Assembly: GCF_018140925.1 (NCBI RefSeq)
Contig: NZ_CP073315.1
Coordinates: 3,100,001 to 3,164,000 of the forward strand
Direction of reading: 5' to 3'
DNA length: 64,000 nucleotides
Source of the DNA: Psychrobacillus sp. INOP01
Lineage (GTDB): Bacteria; Bacillota; Bacilli; Bacillales_A; Planococcaceae
The notes beneath the pieces are model-generated. The model was not told the DNA's origin. It saw only the letters and a list, made by a program, of their open reading frames with translations, and ran no database searches. Positions 52,474 to 61,733 of this stretch are shown piece after piece (position 1 is the stretch's first letter; each line of letters starts with the position of its first letter). A program made the position numbers and the translations under genes.

Positions 52474-53823
52474 ATGGGCAATGAAATTAAGATTTTATCC
52501 CCCTGTGGAATGTTGGGATATGGGTTTCCAGAGGAATCATTCTTACGGGGAATGGAAGAGGAACCCCATGGGATTGTAGTGGATGCAGGATCGACAGATG
52601 CAGGGCCGCATAAACTTGGAGCCGGTGTTTCAATTGTTAGTAGGCGCGCTGCCAAAAAGGATTTAACGATTATATTGGAAAATGGAGTTCCAAGGAAAAT
52701 ACCAATTATTATTGGCTCAGCTGGCGGAGCAGGAGCACAGGCTCATGTAGATTGGACGATGGACATTATCGAAGAAATTTTGAAAGAAGCGGGTCTTCAA
52801 GTAAAAATAGCAATTGTATGGGCGGATATTCCAAATGATTTAGTAATTGAAGCAAATCAACAAGGAAGGATAAAGCCCTTAAGCCCAAATATACCTCCTT
52901 TAAATGAGGATATTATTCTTGAGACAAATGGAATTGTAGCGCAAATGGGCCATGAACCAATATTGGAAGCTCTACAAAAAAAGGCAGATATTATTGTTTG
53001 TGGAAGAGCATATGACCCTTCCCCTTTTGCAGCAATCGGAATTTTTCATGGAAAAGATCCTGGGCTTTCCTATCATCTTGGAAAGATATTGGAATGCGGC
53101 GCTCTTTGCGCGGAGCCAGGAACGACGAAGGATAGTATTTTAGGTATTATCGGTGAGACCTCTTTCAAAGTGAAGTCATTAAACCCGAAGCGTAAATGTA
53201 CATCGATAAGTGTGGCGGCACATACTTTTTATGAGAAAGAGCATCCATATATTCTTCATGGGCCTGGATTCACTTTGAACCTAGAGCAATGCGAGTTTAA
53301 AGAATTAGCGGATGGAGTTGTGGAAGTTTCTAATAGCAAGTATATTCCCACCGAGCAGCATTTCATAAAGCTGGAGGGGGCTCGGAAAGTTGCTTATCGT
53401 ACATTTGTATTGGCCGGTATAAGAGATCCGATTTTATTGGAAAACGTAGAAGATATAGAAAACCGAGTGAAACAACAAGTAAGTGATTACTATGATGAAA
53501 TTCCAAGCAATGATTACAAAGTGAATTTTTACAATTACGGGATGAATGCAGTTCTAGGCGATAAAGAAAAAGAAGTATTCAGTGGACATGAAATAGGTGT
53601 TGTAATAGAGGTAATTGCAAAGGACCAGGAGCTTGCAAATAGTATTTGTGCAACTGCAAGATCCACTTTTTTACACTTTGCTCACGAAAAAAGAAAGTCC
53701 ACGGCAGGTAACCTTGCTTTTCCTTTTGCGCCAAGTGATATTGAGTTCGGACCAGTATATGAGTTTTCCGTATATCACTTATTGGAAATAGCAGATAATC
53801 CGTTCCGAATTGAGTATAGATAG
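52474..53823 (+). CDS. AtuA-family (DUF1446) protein
   Basis: A 449-residue cytoplasmic protein. The start ILSPCGMLGYGFPEESF, then GIVVDAGSTDAGPHKLG and PIIIGSAGGAGAQAHVDW are the conserved blocks of the DUF1446/AtuA family, named for acyclic terpene utilisation in Pseudomonas but of unsettled biochemistry. The neighbour is its usual small partner, DUF4387. Here the pair heads a sugar-import and glycohydrolase operon with ribokinase, so a terpene role is unlikely and action on a ribosylated or sugar-acid compound is inferred. It is first after a LacI-controlled promoter, with a GAGGAGTGG site. Confidence 0.85.
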   Translation: MGNEIKILSPCGMLGYGFPEESFLRGMEEEPHGIVVDAGSTDAGPHKLGAGVSIVSRRAAKKDLTIILENGVPRKIPIIIGSAGGAGAQAHVDWTMDIIEEILKEAGLQVKIAIVWADIPNDLVIEANQQGRIKPLSPNIPPLNEDIILETNGIVAQMGHEPILEALQKKADIIVCGRAYDPSPFAAIGIFHGKDPGLSYHLGKILECGALCAEPGTTKDSILGIIGETSFKVKSLNPKRKCTSISVAAHTFYEKEHPYILHGPGFTLNLEQCEFKELADGVVEVSNSKYIPTEQHFIKLEGARKVAYRTFVLAGIRDPILLENVEDIENRVKQQVSDYYDEIPSNDYKVNFYNYGMNAVLGDKEKEVFSGHEIGVVIEVIAKDQELANSICATARSTFLHFAHEKRKSTAGNLAFPFAPSDIEFGPVYEFSVYHLLEIADNPFRIEYR

Positions 53824-53834
53824 GAGGGGGGGAA

Positions 53835-54146
53835 ATGGAAAAGTTATTTGATATCGCAAAGGTATTAAGAAGTAAAAATTCAGGACCATTTGAACTGACA
53901 ATGGATATTTTATTTGATAGTGCAGAAAAATATCAGCGGGTTAAAAATTCAAATAAAATTACAACCGAGATGATCTGTAGTCTTTATAACATTACCGAAA
54001 GTGATGTCCGTCATATTGTGTTTTTCGATCCTGCAATGGGCATAAAGATAACAATTCTAAGGGAAGTTTCCTCTGGAACTGTTGGAGATAGAGATGTATA
54101 CGGCGCGCAGCAACATGCTCCGTTGATGAACATACTAATAGATTAG
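53835..54146 (+). CDS. DUF4387-family protein, partner of AtuA-like protein
   Basis: A 103-residue protein with the DUF4387 pattern: ELFDIAKVLRSKNSGPFELT (here starting MEKLFDIAK), then DIFFD-type and RHIVFFDPAMGIKITI segments, and the HAPL ending. The family occurs next to, or fused with, AtuA-like proteins, so the two probably form one enzyme. Function is unknown. It starts with ATG 53835 after the very strong site GGAGGGGGG. It is found between the AtuA-like and ribokinase genes. Confidence 0.82.
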   Translation: MEKLFDIAKVLRSKNSGPFELTMDILFDSAEKYQRVKNSNKITTEMICSLYNITESDVRHIVFFDPAMGIKITILREVSSGTVGDRDVYGAQQHAPLMNILID

Positions 54147-54158
54147 GGTGTTAGACAT

Positions 54159-55052
54159 ATGAAAAAAATAGCAGTGGTCGGCAGTATAAATAGTGATTAT
54201 TTTGTGGAGGCAGATGTCCTTCCTAAGACAGGTGAGACAATACTTGGAAACAACTTTTTCAGAGCACTCGGAGGAAAGGGTGCAAATCAGGCTGTGGCTG
54301 CCTCTCGTTTAGGAGCACAGGTCACGTTTTTTGGCTCTATTGGCAATGACGACAATGGGAATTTTGCAAAGGATTCTTTTCTTCTGGAAAACGTAGAAAC
54401 TTCTTTTCTTAACGTTGCGAATAACGCACATACAGGAGCAGCCTTCGTTGAAATTAGTAATTCTGAAAACCGAATCATTGTAATTCCAGGAGCTAATAGC
54501 CATACAAACAAGATATATGTAAAAAGTCACTTAGAACAGATTTTGATGCACGATATTTTTATTTTCCAACTGGAGATACCAATGGAAACGATTGAGTACC
54601 TTATACCAATTCTCTATGAGAAACAAAAGATAATTATTGTGAATCCTGCCCCATCTCAACTAATAAAACAAGACATTCTAGAGAAAATTACTTATTTAAC
54701 TCCAAATGAACATGAATACCAATTGGTTCTCGATCAGCCAGACAGTAGCATGGAGGATGCATTGAGCAAATTTCCTAATAAGCTCGTGATAACATGCGGT
54801 CAAGAAGGGGTTAAATTTTTTGATGGGAGCCGCATAGTTAATGTTCCAGCCCGAACAGTTCAAGCAGTAGATACAACTGGTGCTGGAGATACTTTTTGTG
54901 GTGCATTTGCTGTTGCTCTGGCGGATGGTAAAGAATTGAGTGAATGTATTCGCTTTGGAAATATTGCTGCAGCCTTGTCCGTACAGAAGAAGGGTGCACA
55001 AGCTGGCATGCCGTATAGAAAAGACTTAGATCAATTTTTAAAAAGGAGCTAA
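54159..55052 (+). CDS. Ribokinase (PfkB family)
   Basis: A 297-residue kinase with full ribokinase motifs: VVGSINSDYFVEADVLPKTG at the start, GGKGANQAVAASRLG as first PfkB signature, NPAPSQ and LTPNEHEY in the middle, and DTTGAGDTFCGAFAVAL with the catalytic aspartate. It phosphorylates ribose or a similar pentose or nucleoside. Its place before an oligosaccharide-type importer and two ADP-ribosylglycohydrolase-like genes suggests that free ribose is released from the imported compound. The start follows AGGGTG. The symbol rbsK is avoided because it may not act on free ribose. Confidence 0.88.
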   Translation: MKKIAVVGSINSDYFVEADVLPKTGETILGNNFFRALGGKGANQAVAASRLGAQVTFFGSIGNDDNGNFAKDSFLLENVETSFLNVANNAHTGAAFVEISNSENRIIVIPGANSHTNKIYVKSHLEQILMHDIFIFQLEIPMETIEYLIPILYEKQKIIIVNPAPSQLIKQDILEKITYLTPNEHEYQLVLDQPDSSMEDALSKFPNKLVITCGQEGVKFFDGSRIVNVPARTVQAVDTTGAGDTFCGAFAVALADGKELSECIRFGNIAAALSVQKKGAQAGMPYRKDLDQFLKRS

Positions 55053-55055
55053 TCC

Positions 55056-55958
55056 ATGACACAGAAGGGGATATTCCAAAGAATTAAAAAAGACTGGGTC
55101 ATTTACTTAATGATCTTTCCAGCTATATTATATTTTGTCATTTTTAATGTGATTCCTATTATCGGCATGAAGCTCGCTTTTCAGGATTACCGTGTTATTG
55201 GGGATAATATATGGGGCGGTTTGAAGCATTTTAAAGTGCTATTCGATTCACCAGCTTTTTTTGATGTATTACAAAATACGATTATTATTAGCTCCATGAA
55301 AATGATTTTCTTTTTTCCAATCCCGATTATACTTTCATTGATGATCAATGAACTTAGAAATGGGCCTTTTAGAAAATACGTACAATCTGTTATTTATTTA
55401 CCTCACTTCCTATCATGGGTCGTTATTGCAGGTGTATGGATTAGCCTACTTAGTCCTGATGGCGGTGGCGTAAATGTCATTAGAAATTTTTTTCAACTAC
55501 CAACGCTCGATTATATGACAAGTAAAGATCATATTCGATGGGTTCTTGTATTTTCGGAAATGTGGCGAAGTGCAGGATGGGATTCCATCATTTATCTTGC
55601 AGCTATTATGAAAATCAGTCCTTCTTTGTATGAAGCAGCACGTATAGACGGAGCTTCTACTTTACAACAAATGCGTTTTATCACGTTTCCACAACTGTTA
55701 AGTACAGTCGTAGTAGTTTTCATATTAAATTTAGGTTTTTTCTTGAATGCAGGATTTGACCAAGTATTCAATATGATTAACGATTCTACGATTAGTAAAA
55801 TCGATATTCTGGATACATATGTGTACCGTATCGGAATTCTCAATGGACAATACGCTTATGCAACGGCAGCCAGTCTTTTTAAAGGGGTAATTGGTGTTAT
55901 TTTAATACTGAGTACACATTTTATATCGAAAAGGCTGACGGGGAAAGGAGTGTGGTAA
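55056..55958 (+). CDS. LplB-type ABC importer permease
   Basis: A 300-residue CUT1-class permease with six helices. The EAA loop is EAARIDGASTLQQMRFITFP, and FPAILYFVIFNVIPIIGMKLAF and YLPHFLSWVVIAGVW are typical of the LplB group. It is clearly related to the permease at 17586, here with a normal ATG (55056) and AAGGAG site four bases after the kinase stop. It pairs with the permease encoded next. No ATPase lies in the operon. Confidence 0.92.
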   Translation: MTQKGIFQRIKKDWVIYLMIFPAILYFVIFNVIPIIGMKLAFQDYRVIGDNIWGGLKHFKVLFDSPAFFDVLQNTIIISSMKMIFFFPIPIILSLMINELRNGPFRKYVQSVIYLPHFLSWVVIAGVWISLLSPDGGGVNVIRNFFQLPTLDYMTSKDHIRWVLVFSEMWRSAGWDSIIYLAAIMKISPSLYEAARIDGASTLQQMRFITFPQLLSTVVVVFILNLGFFLNAGFDQVFNMINDSTISKIDILDTYVYRIGILNGQYAYATAASLFKGVIGVILILSTHFISKRLTGKGVW

Positions 55959-56852
55959 TTGATGCAGCGTTTTTTTAAGCGTTTTACTTGGTCCCACTTT
56001 ATCATTTCTACAATTTTGTTAATCCTGTCATTTATGATTCTGATTCCAATCCTGAATCTTTTAGCAATGTCCTTCTCAGACCCTTTACAGGTCCATAAAC
56101 TTAGTGGGTTGGATATTATTCCGAAAGGTTTTTCATTTATCAATTATGAGGTGTTATTTTCAAATCCACTTATAGTTAGAAGTATATTCAATAGTTTATT
56201 TCTTACAATTGTCGGAACCGCTCTAAATCTGTTTTTAACAGCTTTAGCTGCGTATGTATTAGCGAAGACAGACTTTGTAGGAAAACGAGTTGTTGTTGTC
56301 TTTTTAATAGTGATCATGGTTTTTGAGCCCGGTCTTATACCGGAATATTTACTAGTTAAAGACCTAGGATTACTAGACACTTATGCTTCTCTATTACTAT
56401 ATAAAACGATTAATATTTTTTATTTGTTTATCCTGATGCGTTTCTTCGAAGAAGTACCAGATGGTATTTTGGAGGCAGCACGTATCGATGGAGCGGGACA
56501 TTTTCGAATCTTTACTCGAATTATGTTACCACTATCCAAACCTGGTTTGGCTACATTGGGGTTATTTTATGGGGTCTATCATTGGAACGAATATTTCCGC
56601 GCAACAATTTACTTAACCGATCCAAATAAATGGCCATTGCAAGTAGTTCTTCGTCAATTTGTAGTTGAAAGAGACAATACTACTCTCTTAGGAGCACAGA
56701 ATGTCCTTTCTTATGAGCAAGTCCAAGCACTAGATTTTGGTTCTTTACAAGCGGGAACAATTATTATTTCCATCGTCCCATTGCTTGTTTTCTATCCTTT
56801 TATTCTTAAATATTATGCGAAAGGAACACTAGAAGGAGGGGTAAAGGATTAA
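55959..56852 (+). CDS. LplC-type ABC importer permease
   Basis: A 297-residue CUT1-class permease. EAA loop EAARIDGAGHFRIFTRIMLP, the GVYHWNEYFRATIYLTD segment and the ending YAKGTLEGGVKD are characteristic. It starts at TTG 55959 directly after the stop of its partner, or at ATG 55962; AAAGGAG lies 8 or 11 bases before. It forms the pore with the permease at 55056 and receives ligand from the lipoprotein at 56902. Confidence 0.92.
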   Translation: MMQRFFKRFTWSHFIISTILLILSFMILIPILNLLAMSFSDPLQVHKLSGLDIIPKGFSFINYEVLFSNPLIVRSIFNSLFLTIVGTALNLFLTALAAYVLAKTDFVGKRVVVVFLIVIMVFEPGLIPEYLLVKDLGLLDTYASLLLYKTINIFYLFILMRFFEEVPDGILEAARIDGAGHFRIFTRIMLPLSKPGLATLGLFYGVYHWNEYFRATIYLTDPNKWPLQVVLRQFVVERDNTTLLGAQNVLSYEQVQALDFGSLQAGTIIISIVPLLVFYPFILKYYAKGTLEGGVKD

Positions 56853-56901
56853 GTCGTATGTTCAAGTTGAGTTGTAACACCAAACTAAAGGGGGAAATGA
56901 A

Positions 56902-58362
56902 ATGAAGAAGATGCTTTTATTGGTTTTAGCTTTTGTCATGATTTTTGCAGCTGCTTGCTCTAATGATTCAGATGATGCGAGTGATGCAACAGTCGATAAA
57001 GATGGAGTAGTTACACTTAAAGTTGTATTTAAAGATGAAGGACCATCCAATCCAGTGGCAGTTAAATACTTTGCTAACTTAGAAAAGGCTTTAAAGGAAG
57101 ATAAAGATTTGAATGTTAAGTTTGAATTAGTAGAAATGCCACAAGGTAACTATGCAGAGAAGTTAAATCTACTTTTAATGAGTGGAGATATCCCAGACTT
57201 AATATACTTCCAAGGTGGAGATCAGCAAATTGCTAATCAGGATTTACTAGAGGATCTAACTCCTTATATTGAAAAATCCGAGTATATCAAAGATATTATG
57301 CTACCACATAACGAAGAAAGAATTAAAAACTATCCATACCTACTTTGGATTAAACCATTGGATTCGAAAACACCAGTTATTCGTAAAGACTGGTTCGAAA
57401 ATGTTGCTAGTTCAGATGCACTAATGGTAGACCCAACAATTGAAAACTATCATGCATTCTTTAAAGAAGTTGTACAAAATGCAGACGGTGGTAAGCCATC
57501 TTATGCAGTAACGGTAGCTGGAGATATTGCCGAACTAGATTCTATTTTCAAAATGGCTTTTGGCTTGAACCAAACTTGGCTAGAACAGGATGGAAGTTAT
57601 ATAAACTCTAAAGTTTCTGAGCAGGAGAAGGCGAAATTGACTTTCTACAATCAATTATACGAAGAAGGATTATTAGATCCACAGTATTTAACGAAGCAAT
57701 GGGATACAAAGGAAGAAGCCTTCTATGATGGCGACGCAGCTGTAATTACCGGTACAAACGGAAAGGTTATTGACATTTATAACGGGAAAATGACACAAGT
57801 AAATGGTGCGGACGCAGAGCTTGTCGTACTTCCACCCGCAAAAGGGGAATACCAAGGGTTTATTGCTACAGATATTACGAAAGAATCTCGTGGATTAGCT
57901 ATATCATCTCAATCTAAGAGCAAAGATGTGGCTTTTGAGGTGTTGGATTATTTAGCTAGTCCAGAAGGGCAAGTACTAGATCGTCTTGGCTTTGAAGGTG
58001 AGCATTTTAATATTACAGATTCTGGAACTGAGTTAACAGAAAAATACTACAATGAATGGTACTCAAGATTTTGGGAACCAGAGGCTTTTGAACTGGAAAA
58101 ACCACTTGTTACTCCATTATTAAGTGAACCAGCACAAAATTCAAGAGACCTTGCAAATGAATTCTATAACCCTGATAACAGTTTCATAATCCCTGAGGAA
58201 TTTGTTTCAAAGTGGGATGCAATGGAAAATATTTATAAAGACTTTTCTGCAGATGTTATTACAGGAAAACGACCAGTTAGCGAGTTCGATGATTATGTAA
58301 AAGAGTGGAATAAAGCTGGCGGAGCAGAAATTACGGAATATGCTAACGAAACAATCAAGTAA
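56902..58362 (+). CDS. LplA-type substrate-binding lipoprotein
   Basis: A 486-residue lipoprotein: signal peptide with the lipobox AAAC (Cys about 19), acidic linker, then an SBP_bac_1-type domain. GDIPDLIYFQGGDQQIANQ, TPYIEKSEYIKD and VIRKDWFENV match the LplA group. It lacks the calcium-loop sequence of the receptor at 19550, so ligands probably differ. It starts after AAGGGGG and is followed 12 bases later by the first ADP-ribosylglycohydrolase gene. The ligand is likely to contain a ribosyl-type glycoside, by inference from the enzymes. Confidence 0.9.
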   Translation: MKKMLLLVLAFVMIFAAACSNDSDDASDATVDKDGVVTLKVVFKDEGPSNPVAVKYFANLEKALKEDKDLNVKFELVEMPQGNYAEKLNLLLMSGDIPDLIYFQGGDQQIANQDLLEDLTPYIEKSEYIKDIMLPHNEERIKNYPYLLWIKPLDSKTPVIRKDWFENVASSDALMVDPTIENYHAFFKEVVQNADGGKPSYAVTVAGDIAELDSIFKMAFGLNQTWLEQDGSYINSKVSEQEKAKLTFYNQLYEEGLLDPQYLTKQWDTKEEAFYDGDAAVITGTNGKVIDIYNGKMTQVNGADAELVVLPPAKGEYQGFIATDITKESRGLAISSQSKSKDVAFEVLDYLASPEGQVLDRLGFEGEHFNITDSGTELTEKYYNEWYSRFWEPEAFELEKPLVTPLLSEPAQNSRDLANEFYNPDNSFIIPEEFVSKWDAMENIYKDFSADVITGKRPVSEFDDYVKEWNKAGGAEITEYANETIK

Positions 58363-58374
58363 GGGGTAAAATAA

Positions 58375-59532
58375 ATGGTTTCTTTTCAAGATCGAGTAAA
58401 GGGAGTTCTTCTATCAACAGCACTTGGTGACGCAATGGGAGCAACAATTGAAAAATTAAGTTATCAAGAAATCAAAGAACAATATGGCCGGGTGGAATCG
58501 CTAGAAACAAAATGGTATAAGGCGGATATCCCAGAGGAGAAAAGACTAGGGAGGATGCGTGGAAGTGGAATAATTACAGATGATACATTAATGACAAATG
58601 CATTGATACAAGTGTATTTGACAAAGAAAAGACATCTCGATGCGTATGACATGGGTGATGAATTCATCAAAGAGATTGCGTATAAAAAGCAATACATTCC
58701 CGAGTTTGGGAAAGAAGCAATGATTATTGATCGGTTGTTTTATCCAGAAAAAAATATTTTTATACGACATGTGTTAGCAAACTGCGAGCCAAGAGAAGGC
58801 GGCATTGGCAATATGGTTAACTGTGGAGCAGCTATGTATATATCACCTATTGGAATAGTCAATGCAGGTAACCCAAAGGCTGCGTATGATGAAGCGATTT
58901 TATTTGCCATAGGTCATCAAAGTAGTTATGGACTAGAGGCGGCTGGAGTATTAGCCGCCTGTGTTGCTAAAGCGTTTGAACCGAATATCACAATCGATGA
59001 GATAATTGAAAACGCCATATTCTTTGCGAAAGATGGAACGAAGGAAGCTATAAAAGATTTAACAACTGCAGCAAAAGAATTACGCACCAAAAATGCCGAC
59101 ATGGATGAAGTAATCCAAGTCCTTCAAAAGAAGATGGAAAAGTATTCACCTATGAAAGATGATGTTCATCGGAAATTTGAGAAACTCGGTATTCCATCGA
59201 ATCATTATACACCAAGTAGGCTATTTTCTATTGAAGAGCTTCCGATGGCACTTGCCTTTATCGTATTAAATGATGGTGATTTCTATACCTCTATTTATGA
59301 CGGTATAAACTCCGGCAGAGATACAGACTCGATCGGAGTGATGATTGGTGTAATTTTAGGGGCTATGCAAGGTGTTGGTGTTATAAAAAACGAAGATATA
59401 AAGCTATTGGAAGAAACAAATAAAACAAATTTCACCCTTCTAGCAGAGGAATTTGCTGAGGTAGCAGAAATGATAATAAAAGAAGATCTTGCGCTAAATC
59501 AAAAGAGAAACGGTCTATTCGACTCGGAATAA
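58375..59532 (+). CDS. ADP-ribosylglycohydrolase family protein
   Basis: A 385-residue all-helical DraG/ARH-type protein. It opens with DRVKGVLLSTALGDAMGATIE. GIITDDTLMTNALI carries the TDD motif that binds two magnesium ions. GAAMYISPIGI is conserved, and near the end SGRDTDSIGVMIGVILGA completes the metal site. All metal-binding residues of the family are present, so it is probably active. Family enzymes hydrolyse N- or O-ribosyl bonds. In this import operon a small glycoside, not a modified protein, is the more likely substrate. Cytoplasmic, no signal peptide. Confidence 0.87.
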   Translation: MVSFQDRVKGVLLSTALGDAMGATIEKLSYQEIKEQYGRVESLETKWYKADIPEEKRLGRMRGSGIITDDTLMTNALIQVYLTKKRHLDAYDMGDEFIKEIAYKKQYIPEFGKEAMIIDRLFYPEKNIFIRHVLANCEPREGGIGNMVNCGAAMYISPIGIVNAGNPKAAYDEAILFAIGHQSSYGLEAAGVLAACVAKAFEPNITIDEIIENAIFFAKDGTKEAIKDLTTAAKELRTKNADMDEVIQVLQKKMEKYSPMKDDVHRKFEKLGIPSNHYTPSRLFSIEELPMALAFIVLNDGDFYTSIYDGINSGRDTDSIGVMIGVILGAMQGVGVIKNEDIKLLEETNKTNFTLLAEEFAEVAEMIIKEDLALNQKRNGLFDSE

Positions 59533-59551
59533 ATGAATTGGAGTGAATCAC

Positions 59552-61648
59552 GTGTTACATGAAAATTATTTGGAAAAGGTGTATGCGGGATTCTTGGGAA
59601 TGAACGTTGGAATTAGACTAGGTGCGCCGTTAGAACCAACAGAATGGACATTCGAAAGAATTTTACAAGTTCATGGGGATATAAAAGGATACGTTAAAGA
59701 TTATAATATGTTTTCTGCAGATGATGATGCAAACGGGCCTTTATTCTTTATACGAGCTCTCTATGATGATGCGAGAGATAGAGAAGTACGAGCAGAAGAT
59801 GTAGGCAAGGCTTGGTTGAACTATTGTCGGGAAGGTATTGGAATGATTTGGTGGGGTGGAGAAGGTATTAGTACAGAGCATAACGCCTACCTCAATTTAA
59901 AAAATGGCATTCAAGCTCCTAAATCAGGATCAGTTGAGCAAAATGGAATTGTGTTAGCAGAACAAATAGGCGGTCAAATTCTTATTGATAGCTGGGGGTT
60001 AATATACCCGCAAAATGTTGAAAAAGCTGCTCATTTTGCGGAGATAGCTGCCAGTGTATCTCATGATAAAGAAGGTCTTTACGGTGCAAGATTTATGGCT
60101 GCGTGTATATCTAAAGCTTTTACAGCAGCGTCAATTCGTGAAATAATAGACGCAGGATTGTCGGTGATTCCTAAGGAGTCCGTGTATGCAAGAATAGTGA
60201 ATGCAGTGTTAGAATTTTATCTTCAGAAACCAGATGACTTTCGTGAATGTCGCAATTATTTAGAAGCTGAATGGGGATATGATAAGTATCCTGGAATATG
60301 TCATATTATCCCGAATGCAGGGGTTTGTATTCTAGCGCTACTTTATGGGAATGGAGATTTTGCAAGAACTATTGAAATAGCCACAATGTGTGCATGGGAT
60401 ACAGACTGTAACGCTGGAAATGTGGGGACAATTACTGGTGTATACGGTGGAATTGAGGGTATTCCTCTCCATTATAGAAAACCAGTAAACGATTGTATTG
60501 TTGCTTCCAGTGTCTCAGGCTACTTAAATATTGTGGATATTCCAACGTTTTCAGCAGAGCTAGCGCTATTAGGGTATAAGATGGCCGGCGAAATTCCACC
60601 TGAAAATCTTCAGAACAAAGTGAAAAATGGAGAGGTTTTCTTTGATTTTGAGCTTCCAGGATCTACACATGGGTTTAAGTCAGACAATCCTTTTAAAGCA
60701 TTTATTCAGCATAATAGTAAAGTCGGACAGGGATCGTTGGAGGTCATTTTTGACCGGATGTATGGAGGCAGTCAAAGTAAAATATTTTATAAGCCTTTCT
60801 ATCGTCGAGATGAATTCAATGATGAAAAGTATAAACCAACTTTTGCTCCTAAAGCATATAGCGGTCAGCAAGTGGCGGTTGATATGTATTTAGATAAATG
60901 GCAAGGTTCGGGTATTTTTATCACACCATACATTCGTGATTCCTTTACTAAGGAATGCTTGATATTAGACAAAGTTGTACTTGAAAATAATAGTTGGAAT
61001 AACATACAATTTACAATTCCAGATACCAATGGAGCATTGATAGATGAAATTGGATATATTCTGGAAAGTCCATCTACTTCCCTTAACCGTGCATTTGGTG
61101 CAATCTATTTGAAGAATTTCCATATCTTTGGGAACTCTGAATATACTATAGACTTTTCGAAGCAATCTGTTGAATTTCTTAGTATTACACCATTTGCTCA
61201 TCAAAATGGGAAGTGGTCGATAAATGGAGACAAGATGAGATGTTTATCTGAAGGGAATTGTTCGAGTTATACAGGAAATTACTATACAAAAGATGCAATT
61301 ATTGAATTCGAAGTTCACCCAATTAGTGGTACTAGTCACCAAATGATTTTTAGAGCGCAAGGAATTCAGCGACATTATCTTGTAGGATTTGATGGAGTAG
61401 ATAAAGTATCCTTGATCTTAAATGATTTTGGCTACGAGCGTTTAATCACGGTGCCATTTACTTGGGAAATTGGTGTAAAGTACCGTTTCCAGGTTCAATA
61501 TAAAGGGAAAAATATTCGGTTTTCTATCGACGATGAAACTATTATTGAATATGAAGATGACAAAATTACTTCTGGGATGATTGGAATTGGGTGTTTAGAT
61601 AAGGGAGAAGTAGATATCTCATCATTTATAGTGAAGGAAGTAGGATGA
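59552..61648 (+). CDS. ADP-ribosylglycohydrolase-family protein with C-terminal LamG-like domain
   Basis: A 698-residue protein. The N-terminal 330 residues are DraG-like (YAGFLGMNVGIRLGAPLEP; MFSADDDANGPLF in place of the usual TDDT; GVCILALLYGNGDF; WDTDCNAGNVGTITGVYGG). The second half (about 370-698) is a beta-rich region with two sandwich-like domains, the last resembling a LamG/concanavalin-like domain. The first metal motif is changed (DDDA) but acidic residues remain. No signal peptide. GTG 59552, eight bases after GGAG, is preferred to GTG 59543 that overlaps the site. Probably acts after or alongside the shorter paralogue at 58375, on a larger substrate. Confidence 0.82.
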   Translation: MLHENYLEKVYAGFLGMNVGIRLGAPLEPTEWTFERILQVHGDIKGYVKDYNMFSADDDANGPLFFIRALYDDARDREVRAEDVGKAWLNYCREGIGMIWWGGEGISTEHNAYLNLKNGIQAPKSGSVEQNGIVLAEQIGGQILIDSWGLIYPQNVEKAAHFAEIAASVSHDKEGLYGARFMAACISKAFTAASIREIIDAGLSVIPKESVYARIVNAVLEFYLQKPDDFRECRNYLEAEWGYDKYPGICHIIPNAGVCILALLYGNGDFARTIEIATMCAWDTDCNAGNVGTITGVYGGIEGIPLHYRKPVNDCIVASSVSGYLNIVDIPTFSAELALLGYKMAGEIPPENLQNKVKNGEVFFDFELPGSTHGFKSDNPFKAFIQHNSKVGQGSLEVIFDRMYGGSQSKIFYKPFYRRDEFNDEKYKPTFAPKAYSGQQVAVDMYLDKWQGSGIFITPYIRDSFTKECLILDKVVLENNSWNNIQFTIPDTNGALIDEIGYILESPSTSLNRAFGAIYLKNFHIFGNSEYTIDFSKQSVEFLSITPFAHQNGKWSINGDKMRCLSEGNCSSYTGNYYTKDAIIEFEVHPISGTSHQMIFRAQGIQRHYLVGFDGVDKVSLILNDFGYERLITVPFTWEIGVKYRFQVQYKGKNIRFSIDDETIIEYEDDKITSGMIGIGCLDKGEVDISSFIVKEVG

Positions 61649-61657
61649 ATACTGAAG

Positions 61658-61690
61658 GATGGGAGATGTGCATCTTTTCCCCATTTTACT
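61658..61690 (+). terminator. Possible weak terminator between the glycohydrolase and LacI genes
   Basis: ATGGGAGATG-TG-CATCTTTTCCCCAT can fold with a bulge, followed by TTTT. Weak; the LacI gene may be transcribed both by read-through and from its own promoter. Confidence 0.35.
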
Positions 61691-61733
61691 ATGAATCTTT
61701 TCTACTATAATTCGGCAAGGAGTTTGAGCTTTC

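Noticed and set aside
52474-53823. Acyclic terpene utilisation role for the AtuA-like protein
   Set aside because: No acyl-CoA carboxylase, dehydrogenase or other terpene-pathway genes are nearby; the neighbours are sugar importer, kinase and glycohydrolases.
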